Assembly: GCA_021603905.1 (NCBI GenBank)
Contig: BQIU01000010.1
Coordinates: 1 to 64,000, forward strand
DNA length: 64,000 bases
From: Nitrospirales bacterium
GTDB lineage: Bacteria; Nitrospirota; Nitrospiria; Nitrospirales; UBA8639
Direction of reading: 5' to 3'
This document shows positions 29,296 through 39,813 of the stretch, piece after piece; positions within the stretch are counted from its first letter, which is position 1, and the number at the start of each line of letters is the position of its first letter. Below the pieces are notes generated by a model, which was not told the origin of the DNA, did no database searches, and saw only the letters and a program-made list of their open reading frames with translations. Position numbers and translations under genes: made by a program.

Positions 29296-29401
29296 CCCCG
29301 TTGCTTGCTACGGGGTACCAAACAAAGGGAAGAGCTTGAGAAACCGTGGTGTCTCAAAGAGAATAGCTCTTCCTCTGAATACCCCGTTGCTTGCGGCGGG
29401 G
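29296..29401. repeat. REP-like double hairpin with central inverted repeat
   Basis: CCCCGTTGCTTGCTACGGGG (29296-29315) and CCCCGTTGCTTGCGGCGGGG (29382-29401) share CCCCGTTGCTTGC; between them AAGAGCTTGAGA...TCTCAAAGAGAATAGCTCTT forms a third hairpin. Confidence 0.7.
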
Positions 29402-29887
29402 ATCTTTTATTTTTCAGAATTGCTTCATAATCGAAAACCAACAATCGAATTCCAGAACTCTAAAAAATTACATACAGTGTCTGTGCTGTGATAGGTGGAA
29501 TGTGAGAAAAATAGCAGAGTGAGAAAAATAGAACTTAAACCAACCCTGACCGATCTCCGACGCACGTGGATCATTGCAGTCTGGACCCCTGAGCTTCAGC
29601 AAATTTATACATGAGAATCTCCCTTCAGTACCATGGTCTGCGCGACAAGAGTTGTTTATCGGAGACGTCACTCAAATAGCTATTGACGAGGGGGCCCAGT
29701 GGAGAGTGTATATTTCCCAGATAGTACCTATGTGGATATAGGAACTCCTCATGACCTCACTGAGGTCGTCTGCTCCGAAGTCGTCCACGAAGAGCCAATA
29801 GCGTTGTAATCCTCTTTGATCGGGCGATAATTACATCTCGCTAATTTGAAAATACTCCGCCTATCATTCTTCGTCTGTGAGTGTGGA

Positions 29888-31159
29888 ATGAGTAGCATCG
29901 CCATCAAGGTTGACGGACTTAGCAAGCAATATCGCATCGGCAAAAAAAAAGAGCAGTATAAAACCTTGCGGGACATTCTTTGTGATACCTTGACCTCACC
30001 ATTTCGGCGAGCACGAAAAATTTTGCAGGGACAGTCGACGGGTGCTGCTGAACTTGACGAGAAAATATGGGCGTTAAAGCACATCTCATTCGATGTGGCA
30101 CATGGTGAGGTGGTTGGACTTATCGGTAGCAACGGAGCTGGCAAAAGTACACTTCTGAAAATTCTTTCCCGAATCACCGAACCAACCGATGGTTCAGTGG
30201 AAATTCATGGTCGAGTTGGTGCTCTCTTAGAAGTGGGGTCAGGGTTTCATCAAGAGTTAACCGGTCGGGAAAATGTCTATCTCAATGGTGCGATTCTTGG
30301 AATGAAGAAAATAGAAATAGATCGAAAATTTGACGAGATCGTTGCGTTTTCTGAGATTGAAAAATTTATCGATACACCCGTAAAGCATTATTCGAGTGGA
30401 ATGCATGTGCGGTTAGCGTTTGCCGTCGCCGCTCACCTTGAACCTGACATCTTGATTGTTGATGAGGTGTTGGCAGTGGGCGATGCGGCGTTCCAAAGAA
30501 AGTGTCTTGGGAAGATGGGGAATGTAGCGAAAGAAGGCCGAACTGTATTACTCGTGAGTCATAATATGTTGTCCATTCAGGCGATGTGTGACCGAGCCAT
30601 GTTTATTGAAAATGGTATGGTGTCTTTTTCGGGAACAACAGCTCAAGTGGTGACCAAATATCTCGGATCAATGGAGCAACTGCGTGCACAGTCACTCGAT
30701 TTGCGAGAAGACCGGATTGGTGGAGATCCCTTTCGATTTACGTGTGTTCAGTTTCTCAATCCTGAGACGAAGATTCCCTGGACCGTCTTGAGTTCTGGTC
30801 AGCCTGTCATCATCCGAATTGGCTATTGCTCTCAATCTTCTCAGGTTATCGAAGATATCAATATCAGTTTTACCCTGTTTACTTCCACGGGCACTCACTT
30901 GTTTGGCTGCAACAGTCGAGCCGTCGGGATGAAATTAAACGTGCATCCAGGTGAAGGTTTCACGGATTGCTATCTTTCCCGATTACCGTTAAAGGCCGGG
31001 CGGTACGCGTATGACTTAAATGCTGAGAAAAATGCCACAGTCCTTGATTGGATCAAAGACGCCGGTGCGTTTGATGTGGAGATGAGTGACTACTACGGAA
31101 CGGGGTATCTGCCATCCATTGGGCAACCGGGCGTCTTAGTCGATTATGCATGGGAATAA
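29888..31159 (+). CDS. wzt: Polysaccharide ABC exporter ATP-binding protein (Wzt-like, with C-terminal domain)
   Basis: LIGSNGAGKSTLLKILSRITEPTDG, VKHYSSGMHVRLAFAVAAHLEPDILIVDEVLAVGD, plus a beta-rich C-terminal domain. Start MSSIAIKVDGLSKQY (29888). Confidence 0.92.
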   Translation: MSSIAIKVDGLSKQYRIGKKKEQYKTLRDILCDTLTSPFRRARKILQGQSTGAAELDEKIWALKHISFDVAHGEVVGLIGSNGAGKSTLLKILSRITEPTDGSVEIHGRVGALLEVGSGFHQELTGRENVYLNGAILGMKKIEIDRKFDEIVAFSEIEKFIDTPVKHYSSGMHVRLAFAVAAHLEPDILIVDEVLAVGDAAFQRKCLGKMGNVAKEGRTVLLVSHNMLSIQAMCDRAMFIENGMVSFSGTTAQVVTKYLGSMEQLRAQSLDLREDRIGGDPFRFTCVQFLNPETKIPWTVLSSGQPVIIRIGYCSQSSQVIEDINISFTLFTSTGTHLFGCNSRAVGMKLNVHPGEGFTDCYLSRLPLKAGRYAYDLNAEKNATVLDWIKDAGAFDVEMSDYYGTGYLPSIGQPGVLVDYAWE

Positions 31160-31165
31160 GACAGA

Positions 31166-32509
31166 ATGATGTCTAGAGATTTCAAGCTGAGCCGAGACGT
31201 TGAAGTGCTGCCTGGCAATGGGTTTGCACAGAAGAAATTACAGCGCGTCTATCAAGAATGGAAAAAGCAAGGTTCAAGGCTTCGCAACACGCTTCGTGCT
31301 GAAGAGGTTGACCTGTCCAGAGCCTTAGTGCCAGGAGAAGCAGGATTCGATGCTGAAACGTGGGCGGACCTGACCGGGAATATCCGAAGAGCATCAATGC
31401 TTTTGGCAGATTCCCCCCATGTGAATTTTTTAGAGCAATATCGTGAAATGGGCCAGTTCCTGTTCCTACAGAAGCATTTCGTTCAGACCACATATTTTAA
31501 GAATGCAGAGGACTGTGTTCGAATTGTTGGAAGCTATTTTAGTCAGAAAACCATCGATGGTCTCCTTGCCCAAGCTAAATCGTTCGTCACACTTTATGAA
31601 CGGATAAAGAAAGGGGATTTGTTAGAGGTCAAATACCCTTCGGAAGAAGGGCATTCAGAACGTGGATCTTTACCGGCCGTTCGAAAAACTTGGACGACCA
31701 ATACCGTTCAGATTGACGATGGTTTACATAGGCTTGCGGTGAAATGGGTGTTGACTCAGAAAACTGCGAAAGCAATTGTTCTCTGCCCACCCATGCCTAC
31801 TGCAGTACAATCTCTTGTCGGAAAAGTCTCACGAAGTTGGGGAGAACGGGAACTCTTTGAACTTCACCAGCCAATAGGAGGAGTGGAATTTGATGATTCT
31901 TGGCCAATCGTACGTCAATGCTATGACCGACTTTCGATGATGTTGACGTTCCTCGAGACTTATCAGCAAGCCAGTCATGAATGGTCTGTTCTTGATTTGC
32001 TTTGTTCGTATGGGTGGTTTGTCGATCAATTTGCAAAAATCGGATGCCAGGCGTTTGGAGTAGATCCGAATCCAGCAGCCCTAAAAATTGGACAACTTGC
32101 CTATGGCTTGCAGTCTGAACAACTTGTAAAGGGAGACGTACAAACATTCTTGAATTCGTGTGAACGAACCTACGATGTCGTCTTGCTGCTAAGCATCTTG
32201 CAAGACTTTCTCCCTAAGTCTGACTTCGGAAGTGCTATCGACATATTAAAAAAGGTTGACAGGATCACTGAACAGGTCCTCTTTTTTGAGACGGGCCAAG
32301 CGCATGAGAGATGGTTTCGAGACTCACTTCGTGAGTGGAACAACGATTTTATTGTCAGCTTTATTAAGCGACATACATCATTTACTCATGTGATACCACT
32401 CGGGACTGATTCAGATAATGTAGGAGGTTTTAGCCAGAATTTTGGACGGACGCTGTTTGCGTGTGTGCGATCGCCGGGAATCTGGACCTCCAATCTTCAG
32501 GATCTGTGA
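31166..32509 (+). CDS. SAM-dependent methyltransferase-like protein with unassigned N-terminal region
   Basis: VLDLLCSYGWFVDQFAKIGCQAFGVDPNPAALKIGQLAYGL...YDVVLLLSILQDF is a class I methyltransferase pattern. Confidence 0.75.
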   Translation: MMSRDFKLSRDVEVLPGNGFAQKKLQRVYQEWKKQGSRLRNTLRAEEVDLSRALVPGEAGFDAETWADLTGNIRRASMLLADSPHVNFLEQYREMGQFLFLQKHFVQTTYFKNAEDCVRIVGSYFSQKTIDGLLAQAKSFVTLYERIKKGDLLEVKYPSEEGHSERGSLPAVRKTWTTNTVQIDDGLHRLAVKWVLTQKTAKAIVLCPPMPTAVQSLVGKVSRSWGERELFELHQPIGGVEFDDSWPIVRQCYDRLSMMLTFLETYQQASHEWSVLDLLCSYGWFVDQFAKIGCQAFGVDPNPAALKIGQLAYGLQSEQLVKGDVQTFLNSCERTYDVVLLLSILQDFLPKSDFGSAIDILKKVDRITEQVLFFETGQAHERWFRDSLREWNNDFIVSFIKRHTSFTHVIPLGTDSDNVGGFSQNFGRTLFACVRSPGIWTSNLQDL

Positions 32510-32606
32510 ATTCTGACCTACCCTTGCATTCGTTGCTGCTCCTAATACCGTTTGAGTTTTTGGTCTGAATCAAATTGGGCGAAGTGTTGGGAATTTCGGT
32601 CATTAT

Positions 32607-33428
32607 TTGTCCCACCATAGGAGCTTGGTTATGACAAGCGGTGTAAGTAAAACGATTTCTTTTGTTGAGTCTTGTCTTGTTGCGGACATGGGGAACCATC
32701 AAATATCTCTCTCCAGATTAAAAGTGATCATTCTCTTCCCCTTTGCCCTGTTACTCTTCTACAGTGTCTTTCTAGCGTTTCCTGTAACTCGTCAGGCGGC
32801 TTTGTGGACCTTAGAAGAAAATGGACCGGTTGAACTGCTCACATTTCTATTCGCAATGGTCGGGGGGATTCAAGGGTTGGTGCTGGTTCAGCAAGTCAGA
32901 GAGCATCGAGAGCCAATATTAGTTTCGGGATTCTATTTAGCATTTTCGGCAGGGCTTATTTTTCTGGGAATGGAAGAAGTGGCATGGGGACAGTGGTTCT
33001 TTGGTTTTGAGACGCCTACATATTGGAACGAGATCAATAATCAGGAAGAATTGACGCTCCATAATCTCGAAATTTTTAATCATCATCTTGAAATATTCCC
33101 CTTAATATTTGGTCTTGGGGGGCTTGTAGGAGCGTGGCTGTCTTCTAGACCATGGGTTCCACACATCACACCTCCATTGATTCTTTTACCATGGTTTCTC
33201 CTCATAACTATTGTTTCATCCATCGATCTCATTCAAGATTTCTATATTCTTCAGAAGCAGCTAGATTATCTCGTGAATTTTCTTGACGAAGTCATTGAAT
33301 TGATGGTTGGGATTTCGGGGTTTCTTTTTATCTGGTTTGGTAAGAAAAAGTTTGGGATTGTATGGAAAAAGAAGATGGGACGTGTTGACTGCGAAGAACG
33401 CTTCAAGCAAACCTCACCTTTCGGTTAA
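32607..33428 (+). CDS. Polytopic membrane protein, unknown function
   Basis: Several hydrophobic segments; GMEEVAWGQWFFGFETPTYWNEINNQEELTLHNLEIFNHH. True start may be internal. Confidence 0.65.
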   Translation: MSHHRSLVMTSGVSKTISFVESCLVADMGNHQISLSRLKVIILFPFALLLFYSVFLAFPVTRQAALWTLEENGPVELLTFLFAMVGGIQGLVLVQQVREHREPILVSGFYLAFSAGLIFLGMEEVAWGQWFFGFETPTYWNEINNQEELTLHNLEIFNHHLEIFPLIFGLGGLVGAWLSSRPWVPHITPPLILLPWFLLITIVSSIDLIQDFYILQKQLDYLVNFLDEVIELMVGISGFLFIWFGKKKFGIVWKKKMGRVDCEERFKQTSPFG

Positions 33429-34221
33429 TCGTGGAAGTTCATCCAGAGTTTTTTGCGATTGGAAGATTGTGTGTCGACATTGAGCCGATACGAAATTTTT
33501 GCATGTAAGCGGCCGAAAAGCACAGCTGAGTACTTACAGAAGGAATTCTAGCGTGGCCCAAGTATGGTGATTCGAGTAATCAATGAAGCCCCAGCAGGGA
33601 ACGATTCAAATTATAATACGATTGAGCCAGCGAAGTACCCATGGACGGGTACGGTTTTCTTGAATGAAAAGATTGTTGAGAGCGAAGTGGTTTCACAAAG
33701 ATGTACGTTAATAGGGTGGACAGAGCTACGGTCACGGATTCATCCAGAGTTTGTTCGTCTCGATTTGAATGAAAATCTGAGCCTAGGTGCCATGTCCAAA
33801 CGTAAGCGTTGAATATTGTGGGTGTCATTTTCACTCTAAGAGGCAGTTGAAAGATGTCGGTATTGTAGCTTTTCTGGATCGACTTTCTGGAAGCGTCGCT
33901 CGTCAGCCAGATCTCAAATGAAGCGCATTTCGTATTTCCTAAAGCACGACAAGGTCTCTATATCTCTTAAACATGAGGCGAGATACGAAATTTACTCGTC
34001 GTGTTTCAGGTACCGTTTACGTTTTCTATTCCGACTTGGATACCCATGGAAAGGCCGGAGTTGGTGCGTTGGGGGCGGTCATCAGTGATGTTTGGGTTTT
34101 GTGAACTTTCTGATTTCTCTTAATGTAATGTGATTTGGTTTGTTCAGAGATGTCTCGGTTTAGATGTTCGTTCGGAGACAAAGGTTAAAACCGTGTTCTT
34201 TATAAATTAGAATAAGTCGAG

Positions 34222-35403
34222 ATGGAATTCTATCAATATGAGCTGTCCACATATCGGCCTGAATTCAGAAGGCAGATTATAGAACTGCAAAAACACTTGT
34301 GGAGTAACGACCAAGATTTGAATGCAGCCTGTTTAGAATGGAAATACGACAACAATCCTTACCTAGACGCTACGTTCATCTATTCTGCCTTCAGCGGTGA
34401 TCAAATGGTGGGTATGTTGGGGGCGTGCGGTTCAAAATGGAAGATTGGTAAGTCGTGCGGATTGTGGTCTGCTTTATATTTCGCTGATTTTGTGATCCAC
34501 CCGGACCATCGTCAAAAGGGCCTTGCTGGAAAATTAATGTCCTTTGCTCTGAATGATCTGTCGAATACTGAATATTCCTACGTCTTTGACTTTGGCGCGG
34601 GCGAAGAGGATTTCGGTCTTGGTATGTTGTTAAGTGGTTGGCGTCGGATCGGCTATATTCAAACGGCGCATTGGCAGGTAACTCCTGAAGCCGGACTCAA
34701 ACGGATTGGGGGAGTGACCAAAAAATTATCTTTGATCAATTCAACATTCCGCCGGTTGAAGAGATATACCGAGATACTATCCTTTGCCCGTTCGTCTAAA
34801 GCACGTCATTCGTTTGATACCCTCGATGCGAAGGGAACTCTCCAGGCTCGAAAAATAGACTCCCATGTGTCAATCGGAAAATCACCGCGCTCTGCTGAGA
34901 TGGCAGAGTTAGTTCAAGCCATCGACGCTAAGGAACGATTGCAGCACGTAAGAGATAAAGAATACTTCACCTGGCGCTTTAAGAATCCACTATCACAGTA
35001 CCGGTTCTTATTTTGGGATGATGGTGGTTTGGAAGGGTATTTGGCCTTGCAAGCTCAAGTTTATCCAACCAATGGCAGAGGGTGGGCGAATATCGTGGAT
35101 TGGGAAGCGAAGCAATCTGAAGTCCTCAAAGACTTGCTGCAAGCAGCTATTCATTTTGGAAATTTTGATCATTTGACGATTTGGTCTGCAACGTTAGCGG
35201 ATGAAACTCATGATCTTTTACAAAGTATGGGGTTCTACTTTTTGGATAGCGTAGGAAGTGTAACCCGTGATGTTCGTCTCCCCTCTATTTTGGCGAAACC
35301 TATCCGTCAAGATATATTGAACGGTGAGTGGCGTCTTGGCGAACGTCGTCTATTAGACCTGGATAATTGGGATCTGCGCATGATTTATTCAGATGATTTT
35401 TAG
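34222..35403 (+). CDS. GNAT-type acyltransferase-like protein
   Basis: Acetyl-CoA-binding-like FADFVIHPDHRQKGLAGKLMSFALNDL; second half may be a second GNAT-like lobe. Confidence 0.75.
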   Translation: MEFYQYELSTYRPEFRRQIIELQKHLWSNDQDLNAACLEWKYDNNPYLDATFIYSAFSGDQMVGMLGACGSKWKIGKSCGLWSALYFADFVIHPDHRQKGLAGKLMSFALNDLSNTEYSYVFDFGAGEEDFGLGMLLSGWRRIGYIQTAHWQVTPEAGLKRIGGVTKKLSLINSTFRRLKRYTEILSFARSSKARHSFDTLDAKGTLQARKIDSHVSIGKSPRSAEMAELVQAIDAKERLQHVRDKEYFTWRFKNPLSQYRFLFWDDGGLEGYLALQAQVYPTNGRGWANIVDWEAKQSEVLKDLLQAAIHFGNFDHLTIWSATLADETHDLLQSMGFYFLDSVGSVTRDVRLPSILAKPIRQDILNGEWRLGERRLLDLDNWDLRMIYSDDF

Positions 35404-35522
35404 ACAAAGTCATCAACGGATGAATGTGGTGGGGAATGTATCAAGATAGTATTTCCTGTAATGCCTGGAGCTGATTGGAAGGTGTGTCTAATTGAAGTCA
35501 GGACAACTAAAAGTGTGAAACG

Positions 35523-36584
35523 GTGAGAATCGCTATGCATACGAGCGTCAGGGATATTCGCCAAAATCGAAAAGCCTCGGTTCAAGAAGCGAGGGAGTCC
35601 AATAGGCTTCTGGTCTCGAGCGTCATTATTTTTCTGAATGCAGAGAAATTTATTGAGGAGGCGGTTGAGAGCGTGTTCTGTCAGACCTATAAGAACTGGG
35701 AACTTATTTTAGTGGACGACGGCTCAACCGACTACAGCACAGATATTGCTCAGAGGTATGTTGCACATTATCCCAATAAAGTGCGCTATGTAGAGCACCA
35801 GGACCACCAAAATCGAGGCATGAGTGCATCACGAAATCTCGGCGTTCATCATTCCATAGGCGATTATATCGCTTTTCTGGATGCGGATGATATTTGGCTC
35901 TCGCATAAACTGGAGCGGCAACTAGAAATATTAGAAACTCATCAGGAAGTCGCAGCGGCGTTTAGCCCGTGGCAGGAGTGGCTGAGTTGTGTCGAGAATG
36001 ATCATGCTCCAGATCTTGTCCAGAATCTTGGCGTCGAACCCAATAGCGTCATTCAGCCGGCCCAATTGGTGCCCCTTTGGTTGAAAGGGGATTCTGCTAT
36101 ACCAGGGCATTGTGGTTCCTTGTGGCGTCGAAGGGTTATTCTTCATGCTGGTGGATTTGATGATTCGTTCCGGGACTATTACGAAGATCTGGTTCTTCTG
36201 ATCAAAGTCCATTTGGAAGCCCCCGTCTACGTAGGGGGAGAATGCTTAAGTAAGTATCGACAACATGAAGGGTCTAGCTGTGCCCTCATGGAAAAGTCTG
36301 GAAAAGATCGTGAGGCTAAACTGAAATTTTACCAGTGGCTAGAGGACTATCTCAGAAAGAAGAATATCCACGAAAAAACGATTTGGGAAAGTCTTCAAAT
36401 GCAACTCTTTCCTTATCGTCGGCCAACCCTTCACCGTTTTGTTCAATTCATTCTACATGCCAAAAGGCAATGGAACACATTGTTGGCCGGGCTCGCTCGA
36501 AAATTCTTACCCGTTTGGGCTTACCATTGGTTAAAAACACAATGGCATTATAGGAAAACCTCAGAAGCTTTGAAGTCAGAGTAA
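35523..36584 (+). CDS. Glycosyltransferase family 2
   Basis: VSSVIIFLNAEKFIEEAVESVFCQTYKNWELILVDDGSTDYS; SASRNLGVHHSIGDYIAFLDADDIW. Confidence 0.93.
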   Translation: MRIAMHTSVRDIRQNRKASVQEARESNRLLVSSVIIFLNAEKFIEEAVESVFCQTYKNWELILVDDGSTDYSTDIAQRYVAHYPNKVRYVEHQDHQNRGMSASRNLGVHHSIGDYIAFLDADDIWLSHKLERQLEILETHQEVAAAFSPWQEWLSCVENDHAPDLVQNLGVEPNSVIQPAQLVPLWLKGDSAIPGHCGSLWRRRVILHAGGFDDSFRDYYEDLVLLIKVHLEAPVYVGGECLSKYRQHEGSSCALMEKSGKDREAKLKFYQWLEDYLRKKNIHEKTIWESLQMQLFPYRRPTLHRFVQFILHAKRQWNTLLAGLARKFLPVWAYHWLKTQWHYRKTSEALKSE

Positions 36585-36735
36585 TTTTTAGTTGGTGACC
36601 GTACAAGGTCTTCACCTATTCCCGTTTAAAAGGAACACGTTTACTTCGAATTCCTCCTTCACTCCGGCATTGATCGCCCTTCATATACGGGCTTCTTCCC
36701 CAACCTGTTGACGTCTCTACAGGTTCTTTGAAACA

Positions 36736-37983
36736 TTGAGAATGCTTTTTATTACAGAGGAATATCCCCCATTAGAAGAAGGATGTGGGGGGGTTGCCTC
36801 CTACGTGGCCTCGATAGCTCCCATGCTGGCATCTCGTGGGCATGAAGTCCATGTATTATCGTGTATGGGGAAGCAATCTCACCGAGATTACTTTGAGCGT
36901 GGTGTGGCAGTTCATCGACGGGGCGTCGTGAGCATTCCAGGCTTGCGACAACTGAAAAAAATATTAAAAATGCCTATGACATGTGAAGCGGTTCGTGCGG
37001 GAATCTCTAACTTTATTGAGTGTCGGCGGTTGGGAATTGAATTCGATGTGATTGAATATCCAGACCTTGGAGCCGAAGGGTGGATGTTTGCCTTGAGACA
37101 TCATTCGCCACTCGTCGCCCATCTCCACCTACCCATTCCCATTTGGTTGTCCACAGAAGAAATCGAAGAAAATCCCCGTGACTTCCGTTGGACATCCTTC
37201 TTTGAACGGATCGCAATACGGCGGGCTGAGGTTGTGACTTCTCCTTCAAGACTTCTCGTGAAACGGATGACAGAGCTGAATTGGTTTCAAGGGAAGAATC
37301 CTCAAATTATTTCTCAGTTTCTTCATTGGCCGGACTGGAGTCCTACACGTTCGATTCGTGATTCACCACCGACGGTGCTGTTCCTCTCATGGTTGGGAAA
37401 GAATAAGGCTCCAGAAGTATTAGTCGAAGCCATCGGCATCGTTCGGAAAAAACATCCTGAGGCTCATGTCGTCTTTGCGGGAGTCAGCCTTGGTACTCGA
37501 GAAGGTCTTCCGTATGTAGACTGGATAAAAAAAACGGCCTCCGATCTCAATGGCTGTCAATTTGTTGGATATGTTCCCCATCAGGAAGTGATCCACCTAA
37601 TTTCTTCATGTCGAGTGTTGGCGATGCCTTCTTGGTTTGAAAATTTCCCCATCGCAGCCTTAGAGGCCATGGCAGGAGGGCGGCCAGTCGTCGTGACTGC
37701 GACAACAGGGATCGCGGACTTCATAAAAACCGAAAAGGCGGGAAGTATCGTTCCTCCTGGTGATGCTGATGCCTTAGCCGAAGCGCTATTGCCTTATCTT
37801 CGGGATGCCGAATATGCCGCAGAAATCGGAGCGAATGCTCAGCGAGCCGTTCGAAATTTTCTCTCTCCGCAAAAAATACTAGAACAACGTGAAGCGGTCT
37901 ATCAACACGCAATTGATAGTTTTCGAGCAAAAAAAGTCACGCGATTATGTGGGTTTCAATTGTGGAATCAGGGAAATGCATGA
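36736..37983 (+). CDS. Glycosyltransferase family 4
   Basis: MRMLFITEEYPPLEEGCGGVASYVASIAPMLASRGHEVHVLS; VLAMPSWFENFPIAALEAMAGGRPVVVTATTGIADFI. Confidence 0.93.
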   Translation: MRMLFITEEYPPLEEGCGGVASYVASIAPMLASRGHEVHVLSCMGKQSHRDYFERGVAVHRRGVVSIPGLRQLKKILKMPMTCEAVRAGISNFIECRRLGIEFDVIEYPDLGAEGWMFALRHHSPLVAHLHLPIPIWLSTEEIEENPRDFRWTSFFERIAIRRAEVVTSPSRLLVKRMTELNWFQGKNPQIISQFLHWPDWSPTRSIRDSPPTVLFLSWLGKNKAPEVLVEAIGIVRKKHPEAHVVFAGVSLGTREGLPYVDWIKKTASDLNGCQFVGYVPHQEVIHLISSCRVLAMPSWFENFPIAALEAMAGGRPVVVTATTGIADFIKTEKAGSIVPPGDADALAEALLPYLRDAEYAAEIGANAQRAVRNFLSPQKILEQREAVYQHAIDSFRAKKVTRLCGFQLWNQGNA

Positions 37984-38019
37984 GACACAACCACCTGTAG
38001 CGAGTCTTTTGAACGTGTT

Positions 38020-39813
38020 ATGGATAGGCGAACTCCTCTTACGACAGACTATGTCGAGCGGACGTCAGTTAATTTAGGTCGAGACGATACGCGTGAGATA
38101 GTGAATAACACGACGCCACCGTTAACCCAGGAAGTCAGCTCGAATGAATTGAATGGGACTGAGCAAGAATGCATTGTGGTGCGGGCTCTCGTTTCCAGTA
38201 TCATTATCTTTCTGAATGAGGAAAAGTTCATTCAGGAAGCCATTGAGAGTGTGATCGATCAGACATACAGCCACTGGGAAATTGTATTGGTGGATGATGG
38301 TTCGACTGATGCCAGTACTGAAATTGCTGAGCACTATGTTGAACGATTTCCTGAAAAAATTCGGTATTTCGAACATCCTGGCCATGAAAATCGCGGTATG
38401 AGTGCGTCCCGCAATCTCGGCGTCTGTCATGCAAAAGGGGAATATATAGCGTTTCTGGATGCGGATGATGTGTGGTTGCCGCATAAGCTTGAGAGCCAGG
38501 TCAAAATATTAGAGAAATATCCAGAGGCTGCTTTGGTTTTTGGTCCCTGGCAGTCTTGGTATAGCTGGAGAGATGATGGTGAGCACACTGATTGGATACA
38601 AAACCTGCATGTGGCATCAAATAGGCTTGTTCACCCTCCAGGACTCATACCTATCTGGATAAAGAACGAAGAAGCCATACCTGGCCATTGTGCGACTTTG
38701 TTGCGGCACAGTGTATTCCAAAAAGTGGGTAATTTTGAGGAGGATTTCCGAGACATGTACGAGGATGCCGTATGGCTCTCAAAGGTCTGTCTTGAAACTC
38801 CCGTGTTTGTCGAGACCGAATGGCGAAGTCGATATCGTCAACATTCCGAACGGAGTTGTGAAAAAGTACTCAGATTAGGGCAAATGGGAGAAGCGCGTCT
38901 CATCTTCCTGAAATGGTTGGCGGCCTATGTGACAAGGAGACAAAAGGATAATGAGAAAGAAAAAGAAGTTGGCAAGATTCTTCAGCAAGTGTTATGGCCT
39001 CACGCTCATCCGATTCTCAACTTTGGACTCCGATTCACCAGACAGCCAACAAAAGAGGTGCAGAGGCTTATAAAGCGAAGTGTTCAAGCTGTCTTATCGG
39101 TAGAGGCGCGTCGCTGGTTTCGAACTCAGTTGAATCGTTATAAGTGTTGGCAATTGGTGGGGAAGGGACGGTTAGGAGGCCTCGTGCCCATCAGACGAAA
39201 CTTTGGATTAGGGCAAGGCCAGTGTATCGATCGCTACTACATTGAACTCTTTTTAACGCGTCATGCGATGGACATCCATGGGCATGTTCTTGAAATTCAG
39301 GAGAATACCTATACGCATCAGTTTGGTGGTGATCGAGTCACGCAATCCGATGTGCTCCATGTAACAAAAGATAATCCTCAGGCAACGATTATCAGTGACT
39401 TGGCCCGAGCTGACCATATCCCTTCCGAAACCTTCGATTGTGTCATTCTGACCCAGACTCTTCAGTTTATCTATGACATTGTGGCAGCAATTCGGACGTG
39501 TTATCGCGTTTTGAAGCCGGGAGGAGTGTTGTTGGCCACCCTACCAGGCATTCAACAAATTGATCACTCCGGCCAAAATTCCTACGACGAATTCTGGCGC
39601 TTTACGACTCGGGCAGCCCAGCAGCTGTTCAATGAGGTCTTTCCCGAGCATGGTATTACGGTCCAGGCTTACGGAAATGTGTTGGCCACGACAGCCTTTC
39701 TGCACGGACTTGTGCGGGAGGAATTAAGTCAGGAGCAGTTGGATTACCGAGATAAGGACTATGAGATGACCGTTACGGTACGAGCTCGAAAACCTCAGGA
39801 GTCACCGGCATGA
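38020..39813 (+). CDS. Fusion: family 2 glycosyltransferase + C-terminal SAM methyltransferase
   Basis: N-term VSSIIIFLNEEKFIQEAIESVIDQTYSHWEIVLVDDGSTDAS; C-term FGLGQGQCIDRYYIELFL...FDCVILTQTLQFIYDIVAAIRTCYRVLKPGGVLLATLPG. Confidence 0.9.
   Translation: MDRRTPLTTDYVERTSVNLGRDDTREIVNNTTPPLTQEVSSNELNGTEQECIVVRALVSSIIIFLNEEKFIQEAIESVIDQTYSHWEIVLVDDGSTDASTEIAEHYVERFPEKIRYFEHPGHENRGMSASRNLGVCHAKGEYIAFLDADDVWLPHKLESQVKILEKYPEAALVFGPWQSWYSWRDDGEHTDWIQNLHVASNRLVHPPGLIPIWIKNEEAIPGHCATLLRHSVFQKVGNFEEDFRDMYEDAVWLSKVCLETPVFVETEWRSRYRQHSERSCEKVLRLGQMGEARLIFLKWLAAYVTRRQKDNEKEKEVGKILQQVLWPHAHPILNFGLRFTRQPTKEVQRLIKRSVQAVLSVEARRWFRTQLNRYKCWQLVGKGRLGGLVPIRRNFGLGQGQCIDRYYIELFLTRHAMDIHGHVLEIQENTYTHQFGGDRVTQSDVLHVTKDNPQATIISDLARADHIPSETFDCVILTQTLQFIYDIVAAIRTCYRVLKPGGVLLATLPGIQQIDHSGQNSYDEFWRFTTRAAQQLFNEVFPEHGITVQAYGNVLATTAFLHGLVREELSQEQLDYRDKDYEMTVTVRARKPQESPA

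Noticed and set aside
29296-29401. Possible CRISPR array
   Set aside because: Only two repeat units with internal palindromes and no further spacing pattern; fits a REP-like element. No CRISPR array or cas gene seen in the window.
29749-30177. 142-aa minus-strand ORF
   Set aside because: Mostly antisense to wzt; chance ORF.
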